The notes beneath the pieces are model-generated. The model ran no database searches and was not told where the DNA came from. It saw only the letters and a list, made by a program, of their open reading frames with translations. From NCBI RefSeq assembly GCF_002257565.1, contig NZ_CP022736.1:4216001-4280000 (forward strand): 64,000 nt of DNA. The letters are read 5' to 3'. How positions within the stretch are numbered: position 1 is the stretch's first letter; every line of letters begins with the position of its first letter. Origin of the DNA: Herbaspirillum sp. meg3 (GTDB taxonomy: Bacteria > Pseudomonadota > Gammaproteobacteria > Burkholderiales > Burkholderiaceae_D). Of the stretch, positions 44,289 through 53,263 are shown piece by piece. Both the position numbers and the translations under genes were made by a program.

Positions 44289-45305
44289 ATGAGTTATCTT
44301 GAACTGCGCCAACTGGCGCTGGGTTACGGCAAAAGCAACGCCGCCGTGGAAAAGCTGGATCTGTCGGTCGAACAAGGCGAACTGATTTCGCTGCTTGGCC
44401 CAAGCGGTTGCGGCAAGACCACCACCATGCGCGCCATCGCCGGCCTGATCGATCTGCGCGCCGGCAACATCACGCTGGACGGCCGCGACATCGGCCGTCT
44501 GCCGCCCAACAAGCGCAACATCGGCATGGTATTCCAGTCCTATGCCTTGTTCCCGCATCTGAACGTGTTCGACAACGTCGCCTTCGGCCTGCGCCTGCGC
44601 AAGGTCGACGACAAGACGCTGCGCGCGAAGGTGGAAAAAGTCATTGCCGCCGTCGGCCTGGCCGGTTTCGAAGCACGCTTGCCGGCCCAGATGTCGGGCG
44701 GCCAGCAGCAGCGCGTTGCCCTGGCGCGCGCCATCGTCATCGAACCCAAACTGCTGTTGCTGGACGAACCGCTATCCAATCTTGACGCCAAGCTGCGCGT
44801 GCAGATGCGCGCAGAATTGCGCCGCATCCAGCGCGAGCTCGGCATTACCATGCTGTATGTCACCCACGATCAGGAAGAAGCACTGGCGCTGTCGGATCGT
44901 ATCGTCGTGATGAAGGCCGGCAAGATTGAACAAATGGATGCGCCCGAGAATCTGTTCCGCCAGCCGCGTACACGTTTCGTCGCCAACTTCATGGGCTTTG
45001 AAAACATCTTCAACTATCGCGACGGCAATCTGCAAGGCAACGGCCAGCAGCTTCCATTCAACGCGACCGTGCCTGCCGGCACCGCCTGCATCGGCTGGCG
45101 CCCGGAGCGCGTGATCGTCGGCATCGGCACCTACAGCGGCACCGTCTTGTCGCGCGGCTTTCTGGGCGATGCGGTGGAATATCTGTTGAAAACCCCGCTC
45201 GGCGAGGTCAAAGGTTTTGCCGAAGCGCGCTTTGCGACCTGGCGCGAAGGAGACACTGTCTCGTTCGATCTGCCGTCGGACAGCGCCTTGTTTTTGCCGA
45301 CCTAA
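44289..45305 (+). CDS. ABC transporter ATPase, PotA type
   Basis: 338 residues from ATG 44289; a GTG at 44271 overlapping the permease stop is an alternative start (344 residues). Walker A GPSGCGKTTTMRAIAG, signature MSGGQQQRVALARAI, Walker B LLLLDEPLSNLDA, and a C-terminal TOBE region (RPERVIVGIGTYSGTV). Energises the importer. Confidence 0.88.
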   Translation: MSYLELRQLALGYGKSNAAVEKLDLSVEQGELISLLGPSGCGKTTTMRAIAGLIDLRAGNITLDGRDIGRLPPNKRNIGMVFQSYALFPHLNVFDNVAFGLRLRKVDDKTLRAKVEKVIAAVGLAGFEARLPAQMSGGQQQRVALARAIVIEPKLLLLDEPLSNLDAKLRVQMRAELRRIQRELGITMLYVTHDQEEALALSDRIVVMKAGKIEQMDAPENLFRQPRTRFVANFMGFENIFNYRDGNLQGNGQQLPFNATVPAGTACIGWRPERVIVGIGTYSGTVLSRGFLGDAVEYLLKTPLGEVKGFAEARFATWREGDTVSFDLPSDSALFLPT

Positions 45306-45366
45306 AGCAACAAAAATACAGAACAAGAACAGAGAAGTAAAAAGCACACGCAAGAAAGAACACAAC

Positions 45367-46335
45367 ATGCAAAAAATCTGGCTGGATACCGATCCCGGCT
45401 TCGACGACTGGCTCGCGATGCTGATGCTGTCGGCCAATCTCGACGTGCAATGGCTGGGCGTCTCCGTCGTGGCCGGCAACGCACCGCTGGCGACCACCTA
45501 CGACAATGCCTTGCGCATCAAGAAGCACTATCACCTCGACGTGCCCGTCTATCCCGGCTGCGATGCGCCGCTGGCAGGTGCGCAGGAAACCGCACAATGC
45601 ATCCTCGGCACCGAGGGCATGGCAACCACCGGCGAGCCTTTGCCGACCGTCGACATCCGCCAGTCGGAAGCAGAACAGGAAGCGCGCGAGCAGCGCAGCC
45701 CGCTGCCACATGCCGTCGATGCGCTGATTGAAGCGATACGCAAACATCCGGGCGAGCTGACGCTGATGTGCATCGCGCCGATGACCAATATCGCCACCGC
45801 CTTGCGACGCGCACCGGATATCGCTGCGCAAATCAAAGAAATCATCCTCATGGGCGGTTCAGCCGACCAGGGCAATCACACTGCGGCCGCAGAATTCAAC
45901 ATCTTTGCCGATCCGGAAGCAGCCGATATCGTCTTCAATGCCGGTATTCCTCTGCGCATGTTCGGCCTGAATTTGTGCCGCCAGCTGCTGGTGACATCGG
46001 CCGAAGTGCAGCAAGTACGCGCACTCGGCACGCCGCGCGCCAAATGGCTGGCGGGATACTTCGAGGCCTATCTGCGCATTCGCAGCGCAGATGGTTCGGT
46101 GCCGATGCCGATGTATGACCCGGCGGTGGCGATCTACCTGCGCCGGCCGGAGCTGTTTTCCTTCAAGCCTGCGCGCGTGGATATTGAAGTGCAAGGCCGT
46201 CTCACACGCGGCATGACGGTATGCGAATTCCGCGTGCCGCGCCGTGCAGAGGCCAATACCGAAGTCGCCATGACCGTCGACGGCCCGCGTGCCATGGAAT
46301 GCATGATGCAGGAATTGCTGGGCACGCTGTCATAG
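45367..46335 (+). CDS. Nucleoside hydrolase (IU-NH family), atypical active site
   Basis: 322 residues from ATG 45367. The N-terminal Ca2+-binding motif DTDPGFDDWLAM is intact, and GNHTAAAEFNIFADPEAA is the central family block. At the C-terminal motif where inosine-uridine hydrolases have His-Asp-Pro, this protein has Tyr250-Asp251-Pro252. The His acts on the leaving base in the classical enzymes, so base preference probably differs. It should split a ribonucleoside into base and ribose in the cytoplasm. In an operon with an importer and a deaminase-family gene. Confidence 0.85.
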   Translation: MQKIWLDTDPGFDDWLAMLMLSANLDVQWLGVSVVAGNAPLATTYDNALRIKKHYHLDVPVYPGCDAPLAGAQETAQCILGTEGMATTGEPLPTVDIRQSEAEQEAREQRSPLPHAVDALIEAIRKHPGELTLMCIAPMTNIATALRRAPDIAAQIKEIILMGGSADQGNHTAAAEFNIFADPEAADIVFNAGIPLRMFGLNLCRQLLVTSAEVQQVRALGTPRAKWLAGYFEAYLRIRSADGSVPMPMYDPAVAIYLRRPELFSFKPARVDIEVQGRLTRGMTVCEFRVPRRAEANTEVAMTVDGPRAMECMMQELLGTLS

Positions 46336-46453
46336 CGCACATTCCACAACAGAAAACAGCAGCAGAACAGAATGGATTCAGGTTTTATGAAAGCAGTTGA
46401 TTCATCCGTCATCGCCACGCCCTCCGTGATTTTTGCCATTCAGGGAGCGCAGC

Positions 46454-47521
46454 ATGCATAGCAACGATGCAGCGCCGCTGAGCCTGGAACAATTCGTGCG
46501 CGCCATGCCGAAGATGGAATTGCATTGCCATCTGTTCGGTGCGGTGCGCAGACAAACCTTCATCGACTTGTCGGAGAAATCAGGCAATCGCGTGTCGCGC
46601 GAAGAAATCGATGCCTTCTACACCCGCGGCGAAAAGCCGGTCGGCGTGCTGCGCGTATTGCGCGCGCTGGATGCGCATCTGATTCAAGGCCCGACCGACC
46701 TGCATCGCATCACCTACGAATATCTGGAAGACCTGCACAGCCACGGCGTGCTCTATACCGAATTTTTCTGGAACCCGACCGGCACGGTGCGTGTGTCCGG
46801 TATCAGCTACGCTTCGGCGCAGGCAGCGATCGTGCTGGCGATTCGCGAAGCGCAACGCGACTTCGGCGTGATCGGCCGCCTGATCCCCAGCATCGATCGC
46901 GAAGCCGATCCGATGGAAGCCGTCGCCATGGTGCGATGGATGGCTGAACATCGCCAGCCGGAAGTCATCGGTATCGGCATGGATTATCGTGAGAACGATC
47001 GCCCGCCGGAGTTGTTCCTGCAGGCTTATCGCGATGCGCGGGCTTTCGGCTTCAGAACAACCGCGCACGCCGGCGAATTCGGCATGCCCTGGGTCAACGT
47101 GCAAACCGCGATCGAGCAACTGAAGGTTGATCGTATCGATCATGGCTACACCATCGTTGATAATCCGGCGTACATGCAAGAATGCATCGCCAAAGACATG
47201 ATCTTCACCGTGGTGCCGACCAACTCCTACTACTTGCGCACCCTGCCGCCAGAGCGCTGGGCGCAGGATCATCCGATTCGCGCCATGGTCAATGCCGGCG
47301 TGCGCGTACATCCCAACACGGATGATCCGACGCTGCATCTGGTCACGCCGACGCGGGCCTGGCTGATGATGACGGAATTCGGTTTTGGCGTGGATGACAT
47401 GCGCAACTTCATGCTCAACGGTCTCGATGCTGCCTGGATCAGCGACGATCAGCGCAAGCACTGGCGCAACGAGTGGACGGCATCTTTCGATGCGCTCCGC
47501 AACAGGCTCGCTATAGACTGA
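46454..47521 (+). CDS. Adenosine-deaminase-family amidohydrolase, atypical motif I
   Basis: 355 residues from ATG 46454 (GGGAG upstream). Zinc ligands His24 and His26 in MELHCHLFGAV; TTAHAGEFG with His and catalytic Glu; DRIDHGY; and HPNTDDP with the Asp pair are all present. Adenosine deaminases have HxHLDG and adenine deaminases HxHIEG at motif I; here it is HCHLFG, with Phe replacing the acidic residue that recognises the sugar or base. So the enzyme is likely active but on a different purine or modified nucleoside. It follows the nucleoside hydrolase gene by 118 bp. Confidence 0.84.
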   Translation: MHSNDAAPLSLEQFVRAMPKMELHCHLFGAVRRQTFIDLSEKSGNRVSREEIDAFYTRGEKPVGVLRVLRALDAHLIQGPTDLHRITYEYLEDLHSHGVLYTEFFWNPTGTVRVSGISYASAQAAIVLAIREAQRDFGVIGRLIPSIDREADPMEAVAMVRWMAEHRQPEVIGIGMDYRENDRPPELFLQAYRDARAFGFRTTAHAGEFGMPWVNVQTAIEQLKVDRIDHGYTIVDNPAYMQECIAKDMIFTVVPTNSYYLRTLPPERWAQDHPIRAMVNAGVRVHPNTDDPTLHLVTPTRAWLMMTEFGFGVDDMRNFMLNGLDAAWISDDQRKHWRNEWTASFDALRNRLAID

Positions 47522-47569
47522 CTGCGCAATAACAATAACGAGAGTGACATGACGAAATTGCAGCGGGCA

Positions 47570-47599
47570 TAAAAAAGCCCGCTCAACATCGAACGGGCC
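47570..47599 (-). terminator. Terminator of the leftward porin transcript
   Basis: Read leftward: GCCCGTT / AGCGGGC stem followed by T6. The plus strand can form an alternative hairpin (AGCGGGC/GCCCGCT at 47562-47583) that could serve the deaminase transcript. Lies about 190 bp after the porin stop, so the 3' UTR is long. Confidence 0.65.
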
Positions 47600-47750
47600 A
47601 AGAGGGGGAGTTCCTCAGGATGTCACTACACCTACGACTACTCTGCGTTACGTGTGCCGCCCGACTAAAGTACAGCACGTTTGCTGCAGACCCGCGCAGG
47701 ATGCCCCTGCCGCGACTATTAACGACAGAATCATGCCCGCGTGGACGGTG

Positions 47751-47770
47751 CCGGGGTCACAGGACCCCGG
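47751..47770. other. Stem-loop in the porin 3' region
   Basis: Perfect 8-bp stem CCGGGGTC/GACCCCGG with a 4-nt loop, 21 bp beyond the porin stop; no T run. Confidence 0.55.
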
Positions 47771-47791
47771 GCTTGTCTTACGTCAGAACAA

Positions 47792-48898
47792 TTAGAACGA
47801 GTGGCTGATACCAGTGTAGAACGCGTTCTGGTTTTGCCCCTTGATACCGCCAGTGCCATACTCGACCGCGAAGTCGGAGTTGGCGCCGTTACGAACGGTA
47901 CCGACGGTCGCGTACAGCAGAGTGCGCTTGGACAGGCTGTAGTTGCCGCCGATGACGAACAGGTTCGCCTTGCCAACGCCAGCGTTGACGTTCACGTGGT
48001 AGGCCGCGCCGATCAGTGTCAGAGCAGGTGTGATCTGGTAGTTCGCGCCCAGCCAGAAGTGGTTGGCACGATCCGGATTGCCGGCCAGTGCAGCTGGCGC
48101 ACGCAGGTTTTCATAACCGGCGAACAGTTTCAACTTGTCGATGGTCACGGTGCCGCCCAGTGTCAACTCTTTCGAGTTGTTGTACAGGTCGTCGTATGTG
48201 CCGTTCGAGTCACGTTGCACGTCATAGATCGCGCGCAGTTCGTAGTTTGGTTGCACAAACGCCAGCGAGATGCCGTCGCGGCTGCCGTTGTTATTGTTGG
48301 TGCCGTCGGCTTTCAATTGGCCCTTGGTGAACGAACCTGCGACCTCACCGAAGCCATGCATCACGGTTGCTGTGAAGCCGCCGAAATTCGGTGTTTCATA
48401 GCTGACCATGTTGCTCGTTTGCGGCCAATTGCGTTGCTTGACCAGCGTCGCTGTACTCAAAGCCTGTTGGCCGGTTGGATCGAGTGCCCAGATCGGATCG
48501 CTTTGCAATGCCAGATCCTTACCCATTTTCAGGGTACCGGCAGCGCCGCTCAAACCGACGAAGGAACGACGTGTCCACAGACCGCTGCCGCCGTTGACGT
48601 TACCTGTAGAAGCGTCAAAACCGCTTTCCAGTGTAAACAGTGCCTTCAGACCGCCGCCCAGATCTTCATTACCCTTGAAGCCGAACATGCTGGTGCCCCA
48701 TTCGTTGCCGTCAACACCCCATTTGCTGCCACGGCTGCCGTTAGCGCCTGCCTGGTTGCTTTGGTAGTTGATGCCGGCATCAATACGACCGTAAATAGTC
48801 ACATTGGTCTGCGCCTGAACGGCAGCGGATGCGCATGCCAGAACGGCTGCAACAGCGAGTGGCTTCGCAATGAATGCGACTTTTGAAGCTTTTTTCAT
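47792..48898 (-). CDS. Outer-membrane porin
   Basis: 368 residues from the internal ATG near 48898, preceded by GGAGATGAA. Starting there gives a clean signal peptide (KKASKVAFIAKPLAVAAVL...VQAQ). First strand TNVTIYGRIDAGINY, FKGNEDLGGGLKALF block, C-terminal GISHSF. Very like the porin at 137-1246. Its upstream region has HexR-like dyads, so glucose-responsive control is possible. It stands alone with its own terminator. Confidence 0.9.
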   Translation of the reverse strand: MKKASKVAFIAKPLAVAAVLACASAAVQAQTNVTIYGRIDAGINYQSNQAGANGSRGSKWGVDGNEWGTSMFGFKGNEDLGGGLKALFTLESGFDASTGNVNGGSGLWTRRSFVGLSGAAGTLKMGKDLALQSDPIWALDPTGQQALSTATLVKQRNWPQTSNMVSYETPNFGGFTATVMHGFGEVAGSFTKGQLKADGTNNNNGSRDGISLAFVQPNYELRAIYDVQRDSNGTYDDLYNNSKELTLGGTVTIDKLKLFAGYENLRAPAALAGNPDRANHFWLGANYQITPALTLIGAAYHVNVNAGVGKANLFVIGGNYSLSKRTLLYATVGTVRNGANSDFAVEYGTGGIKGQNQNAFYTGISHSF

Positions 48899-49344
48899 TT
48901 CATCTCCTAAATTTGCTTGTGGGACTTCCACTATTTTTCGAGCATTGCACCCGAATTCTTTTTTATGGGCATTGTTTCCGTACGACCATGTGACGGTCTG
49001 CACTTCTTTTTGCCTCTCTACATTTTATGTAGTTTTACTAAAAATTTTATTTAATTCTACACATTAGAATTTTTATTTTCATCACTTTTTTACCTCAACT
49101 ACAGTATTTCATTAGATTTAATGCGAATTACAACACTCTTTTCCTATGACCGCTAATAATATGTGTACTAATGTTACAAGTAGCTTTGCTACTTAAGCTT
49201 AGTTTTAAAACTACATTTCGGCATGTTGAAAAGTTGACAGGCGGAATGAAAGCTTGCTGTCAGGAATGGATTTACCAGAAAAACCAAGATGCGGCGCTGT
49301 GATCCCAAAAACTCAGATCACCTACCCATAAGAACGTCGATGAA
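48899..49344. promoter_or_regulatory. AT-rich promoter region of the porin with HexR-like dyads
   Basis: 446 bp with no supported gene. TGTAGTTTTACTAAA (49028-49042) is one base off the TGTAG-N5-CTACA dyad found at zwf. AAGTAGCTTTGCTACTT (49178-49194) is a 7+7 inverted repeat sharing GTAG...TGCTAC with it. TAGTTTTAAAACTA (49200-49213) is a perfect palindrome. These suggest binding of an RpiR/HexR-type protein. Confidence 0.45.
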
Positions 49345-49376
49345 AAAACAAAGGGTTAGCAAAATCTGCTAACCCT
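49345..49376 (-). terminator. Terminator of the GntR-family gene
   Basis: Leftward: GGGTTAGCA / TGCTAACCC with a 5-nt loop, followed by TTTGTTTTTT. About 63 bp beyond the GntR stop. Confidence 0.85.
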
Positions 49377-49438
49377 CTTTCCAGCTGATGCCGCAATGAC
49401 AACAAAGCTGCCGCCAAGAAATAGACAGCCGACGTGTT

Positions 49439-50170
49439 TCAGCGCACCGGCGCGAACAACTTGCCAAAGTCGATCTCCACCGCCTGCGTCGGCTCTGCCA
49501 GCAACCCCAGCGCATATTCGCCGAGATGGTGCTCCATCAGGCGTGCCGCCAATGCAGGTTCCCCTTTCTCGATCGCATCCAGAATGCCGATATGCTCGTC
49601 AGCCGAGCAGCTATTGCGCTTGGGCGTCTCATAAAGACCGATCAGCAAGGAAGTACGTGCGATCAGCGTACGGAGATAACCGCTGACGATATCGTTCTGA
49701 TTCACTTCGGCCAGCTTGATATGAAATTCACCGGAAAGGCGGATCCAGTCGCGCCAGTTGCCATCTTCGCGCAAGGCATGCTCTTTCTTGATCATCTCGC
49801 GCAGCTCGGCAAAGGCCTTGCTCTTATTACCGGGCTTTGCCGCAAGGCCTTTGACGGAACCAACCTCCAGGATCACGCGCGCCTCAAAAACTTCGCGCGC
49901 TTCGCCAATGTCATGCAGGGCGATGATGGCGCCACGATTGGGCTGCAGCTCAATGACGCGCTCATGCGCAAGCTTGACGAACACCCGCCGCAATGTCCCG
50001 CGCGTCACGCCAAAGGCCTCGCACAAAGGTGCTTCGACCAGGCGCGTGCCGGGTGGAAGCTTGTGGTCAAGGATCGCGTCGATGATCGCCATATATATAC
50101 GGGCGTCGATGGCGTCGTTACTCAAGTCCTTATTCAAGTCCTTGCCTTTTTCCGCTTTGACTTCGCTCAT
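49439..50170 (-). CDS. GntR-family regulator, FCD (FadR-type) subfamily
   Basis: 243 residues from ATG 50170, which has GGAAGG at the right distance; a start ten codons earlier is less good. Winged HTH at about 20-85 (GTRLVEAPLCEAFGVTRGTLRRVFVKLAHERVIEL), FCD ligand domain about 95-225 with the metal/ligand Asp and His residues in the helical bundle (FHIKLAE, DEHIGILDAIEKGEPA). Faces a 650-bp regulatory stretch with two copies of ATTGTGCACAAT and a porin-Liv operon beyond, its probable targets. Confidence 0.86.
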   Translation of the reverse strand: MSEVKAEKGKDLNKDLSNDAIDARIYMAIIDAILDHKLPPGTRLVEAPLCEAFGVTRGTLRRVFVKLAHERVIELQPNRGAIIALHDIGEAREVFEARVILEVGSVKGLAAKPGNKSKAFAELREMIKKEHALREDGNWRDWIRLSGEFHIKLAEVNQNDIVSGYLRTLIARTSLLIGLYETPKRNSCSADEHIGILDAIEKGEPALAARLMEHHLGEYALGLLAEPTQAVEIDFGKLFAPVR

Positions 50171-50822
50171 TTCGCCTTCCCGCGGGCGATGGAGAGACAA
50201 CCCATTGTGCTCAATCGATGCATAAATCGTAGAAAATATTTGTACATATGTTCACAGTATAAGTGCTTCGCCTCGGACCTGCACGAGACAAGCGCACTCC
50301 CGAGATGACCTTGCATCGCGCTGCAGCCGGACATCAAAGGCGCAGCGCCAATAGCATCCATAACGCACCTCGCCGCCCGCACCAAAAACTGAACGCAGCT
50401 CCCAAATTGTGCACAATCGTAATAAGAAGGTGCACAAACAGACACCTTGTCAGCCTTCCGACAGGATTTACTCGCCATACTCCCGCGCATGACGTCCCAT
50501 AGCAGGCTCCGAGAGAGCCGCCGAAAGCCTTGATACAAGGCCACTTCTACCACTTCAAGCACACTATCAGCTCACTCTGGCACGCTTTTCGCTTATTCAA
50601 AATTCCAAGATTGTGCACAATCCTAATTGAAATTGTATTCATCTGAACAAGACTTGCTGATGCCAGGCAGTTCACATCAGCCGGCACGGCAGACAGCAGT
50701 GCGTAATACATGTACCTCAGCAATCCTCGTGACAACGCGTGAAAAGCTGGTCCGGCAGGGAGTCGGGGCCGGGCCTATATGGCAAACCTATTGAAAACAT
50801 CAATCAAGACAAGAAGGAAAAC
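50171..50822. promoter_or_regulatory. Regulatory region between GntR gene and porin, two identical palindromes
   Basis: 652 bp without a supported gene. ATTGTGCACAAT, a perfect 12-bp palindrome, is at 50406-50417 and again at 50610-50621; both continue as ATC(C/G)TAAT on the right. A partial third copy, GGTGCACAAA, is at about 50429-50438. The form fits an FCD-GntR operator. The spacing of 204 bp between copies would allow looping. Confidence 0.65.
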
Positions 50823-51908
50823 ATGAGCACTTTCAACAAACTCGGGGCAGCAGCCATCCTCGCACTGGGCGCAAGCGGCGTCGCCTGTGCACAATCGAGC
50901 GTCACCGTCTCCGGCGTCATCGACACCGGCTTCGGCTATACCAGCAACGCCGGCAATGGTTCGCAAAACAAGGTCGGCATGCTCAACAGCATCCTGGGCG
51001 TATCCAACGTGGGCTTTCGCGGCAAGGAAGATCTCGGCGGCGGTCTCAATGCGGTGTTCAACCTGCAGGCCGGCTTCAATCCGACCAACGGTTCGCAATC
51101 GGCAAGCGGCCAGCTGTTCTCGCGCAATTCGCTGGTCGGTCTGGAAAGCTCGTCCGGCGCACTGACCGTCGGCAAGCAATGGAACTTCAACGACGACTGG
51201 CTGGTGGGTAGTGTGTTCAAGGGCGGCTACAACTCCGGCGCGATCTTCAAGTTCTCCGAGTTCGATGCCGTCAGCGAAATCTATAACAACACCATCAAAT
51301 ACGTCTCCCCTGAAATCGGCGGCTTCCAGGGTGGCGTGATGTACGGCTTCGGCGAAGCGGCAGGCAGCCTGCGCACCGGGCAGGTCTACAACATCGCCGC
51401 GAAGTATGCGCAAGGCCCGTTTTTCGTCGGCATCACTTTTGACCGCGAACAGGACGCTACCGTCGGCCTCACCAACACCGGCAACGTGTTGAAGCTGACC
51501 ACGCTCGGCGCCAGCTACACTATCAACGCACTGAAATTGCGTCTTGGCGCCGCACGCAGCGATATCTCCGGCCCCGGCTCGTTCCAGTCGATTCCATCGC
51601 TGTCGACCGCACGCAAAGCCTATGCAGTGGAAGCCGGTGTCGACTATACCTTTACGCCTGCGTTCACCGGTTCGGCCGATGTGATCTATCGCAAGAACAC
51701 CACGCTCTCCAACAACACCAAGGTCTACCGCCTGCTCGGCATCTACAGCTTGTCCAAGCGCACCAGCCTGATCGCCAACCTCGCCTACCTGAGCAATGGC
51801 GACGGCGCCACCGAATCGCTGATCAGCACCAATTCGACAGCCATCGGCGGCGGTTACGCCAATCAGCATCAGACGGCACTGGCGCTGGGTATCCGTCACA
51901 CGTTCTGA
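50823..51908 (+). CDS. Outer-membrane porin preceding the Liv-type importer
   Basis: 361 residues from ATG 50823 (AAGGA before it; upstream in-frame residues are not signal-like). Signal peptide ends VACAQ; first strand SSVTVSGVIDTGFGY; GFRGKEDLGGGLNAVF; C-terminal IRHTF. Located between the palindromes and a branched-chain-type ABC operon, so it may admit the same amino-acid-like or ureide compound. Confidence 0.9.
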   Translation: MSTFNKLGAAAILALGASGVACAQSSVTVSGVIDTGFGYTSNAGNGSQNKVGMLNSILGVSNVGFRGKEDLGGGLNAVFNLQAGFNPTNGSQSASGQLFSRNSLVGLESSSGALTVGKQWNFNDDWLVGSVFKGGYNSGAIFKFSEFDAVSEIYNNTIKYVSPEIGGFQGGVMYGFGEAAGSLRTGQVYNIAAKYAQGPFFVGITFDREQDATVGLTNTGNVLKLTTLGASYTINALKLRLGAARSDISGPGSFQSIPSLSTARKAYAVEAGVDYTFTPAFTGSADVIYRKNTTLSNNTKVYRLLGIYSLSKRTSLIANLAYLSNGDGATESLISTNSTAIGGGYANQHQTALALGIRHTF

Positions 51909-52043
51909 TCAAAGCCAGTACACATAACGCACACGCAGATAAGAAGCTGCACGGCGTGATCCTTGCTTGACCTGTCACTGAATTTTTATCTGACAATTTT
52001 TGAATCGACTTTTCTGTTTTCCATTTTTCAAACGGGAGTAATG

Positions 52044-53234
52044 ATGAACAAACGCATGTCCTTGAAAACCCTGGCCGCATTGACGCTGGCCATGTTCGCC
52101 GCGGTACCGGCGGCGCACGCCGCCGACAACGTCCTGAAGATCGGCGTCAACGGCGTGATGTCCGGCGCTGCCGCATCGTGGGGCCTGGTCAACAAATACT
52201 GCGCAGAGACCACGGCCGAAATGTATAACGCCAAAGGCGGCGTCGATATCGGCGGCAAGAAGTACAAGATCGAAATCGTCGCGCTCGACGACAAGAATGA
52301 TCCGAAGATCTCCATCTCCAACGCAGAGAAACTCGCCAGCGACGGCATCAAGTACATCATCGGACCGAACATCGACACCACCGCCATCGCCGTCAAACCG
52401 GTGATGGAACGCGCCAAGGCAATGAACTTCCCATACGCCTTCTCCAAGGAGCTGTACACCGCACCGGCCAACGCTTCGGTGCTTGGCATGGTGGCGTCGT
52501 ATCAGGTAGGTCCGGTGGTCTACAAATACCTGATGGACAAGAAAGGCGTGAAGAGCATTTCCTTCGTCGCACGTAACGAGTCCGACGCCAAGAACCAGCA
52601 GGAAGAAGGCGTGGCTGCGGCCAAGAGCCTGGGCCTGAAGGTACTGGCCGACAAGGAAAGCTACGAACCCGGCACCACCGACTTCATGCCGATCATGTCC
52701 AAGCTGGTACGCGCCAAACCTGACGCCATCGTGCTGTCGGGCGTGGCGCCGTCGGACGCGCCGCTGCTGATCAAGGCCGCACGCGACCTCGGCTTCAAGG
52801 GCCAGCTGTCCACTGAAACAGGACAAGACGCCAAGATCCTGGAACAGGTCGCCGGTGAAAAAGCGGCGGGCTTCCTCTCCGTCGGCGGCGCATCGACACC
52901 CGCGATCCAGTCCGACTACATGAAGCAATTCGTCGAGGTCTACAAGAAGCGCGTCGGCGAATGGAATGACGAAGCCGGCACCAAAGCTTATGCGCTGGAA
53001 CTGATCCTGGCCGTGCTGCAAAAGAATCCAAAAGCATTGACCGACGTCGAGCAATTCCGCAAGGAGATGCCGTCGTTCAAGATGACCAATCCTTTCGTGA
53101 AGGACAAGACCACACTGCAATTCGTCGGCAAGAAAGACTTCGGCCGTCAATCGCAGGTTGGCGTACCGCTGGTGGTCAACGCCTATAAGGGCGGCGGCTT
53201 CGAAGCAGTCTACGTCGGCCAGGTCGCGAACTGA
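52044..53234 (+). CDS. livJ: Periplasmic binding protein, Liv type
   Basis: 396 residues from ATG 52044 (GGGAG five bases before; the ATG at 52041 is too close). Signal peptide about 1-25 (ends AHA before ADNVLKIG). Peripla_BP_6 fold with GVNGVMSGAAASWG and VALDDKNDPKISISNAEKLASDG. Ligand could be a branched-chain amino acid, amide or ureide. The hydantoin-racemase-family gene at the end of the operon argues for a cyclic ureide or its amino acid product. Confidence 0.85.
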   Translation: MNKRMSLKTLAALTLAMFAAVPAAHAADNVLKIGVNGVMSGAAASWGLVNKYCAETTAEMYNAKGGVDIGGKKYKIEIVALDDKNDPKISISNAEKLASDGIKYIIGPNIDTTAIAVKPVMERAKAMNFPYAFSKELYTAPANASVLGMVASYQVGPVVYKYLMDKKGVKSISFVARNESDAKNQQEEGVAAAKSLGLKVLADKESYEPGTTDFMPIMSKLVRAKPDAIVLSGVAPSDAPLLIKAARDLGFKGQLSTETGQDAKILEQVAGEKAAGFLSVGGASTPAIQSDYMKQFVEVYKKRVGEWNDEAGTKAYALELILAVLQKNPKALTDVEQFRKEMPSFKMTNPFVKDKTTLQFVGKKDFGRQSQVGVPLVVNAYKGGGFEAVYVGQVAN

Positions 53235-53263
53235 ACATGCAGTCGTAACGCGCGTTGTTGTGC

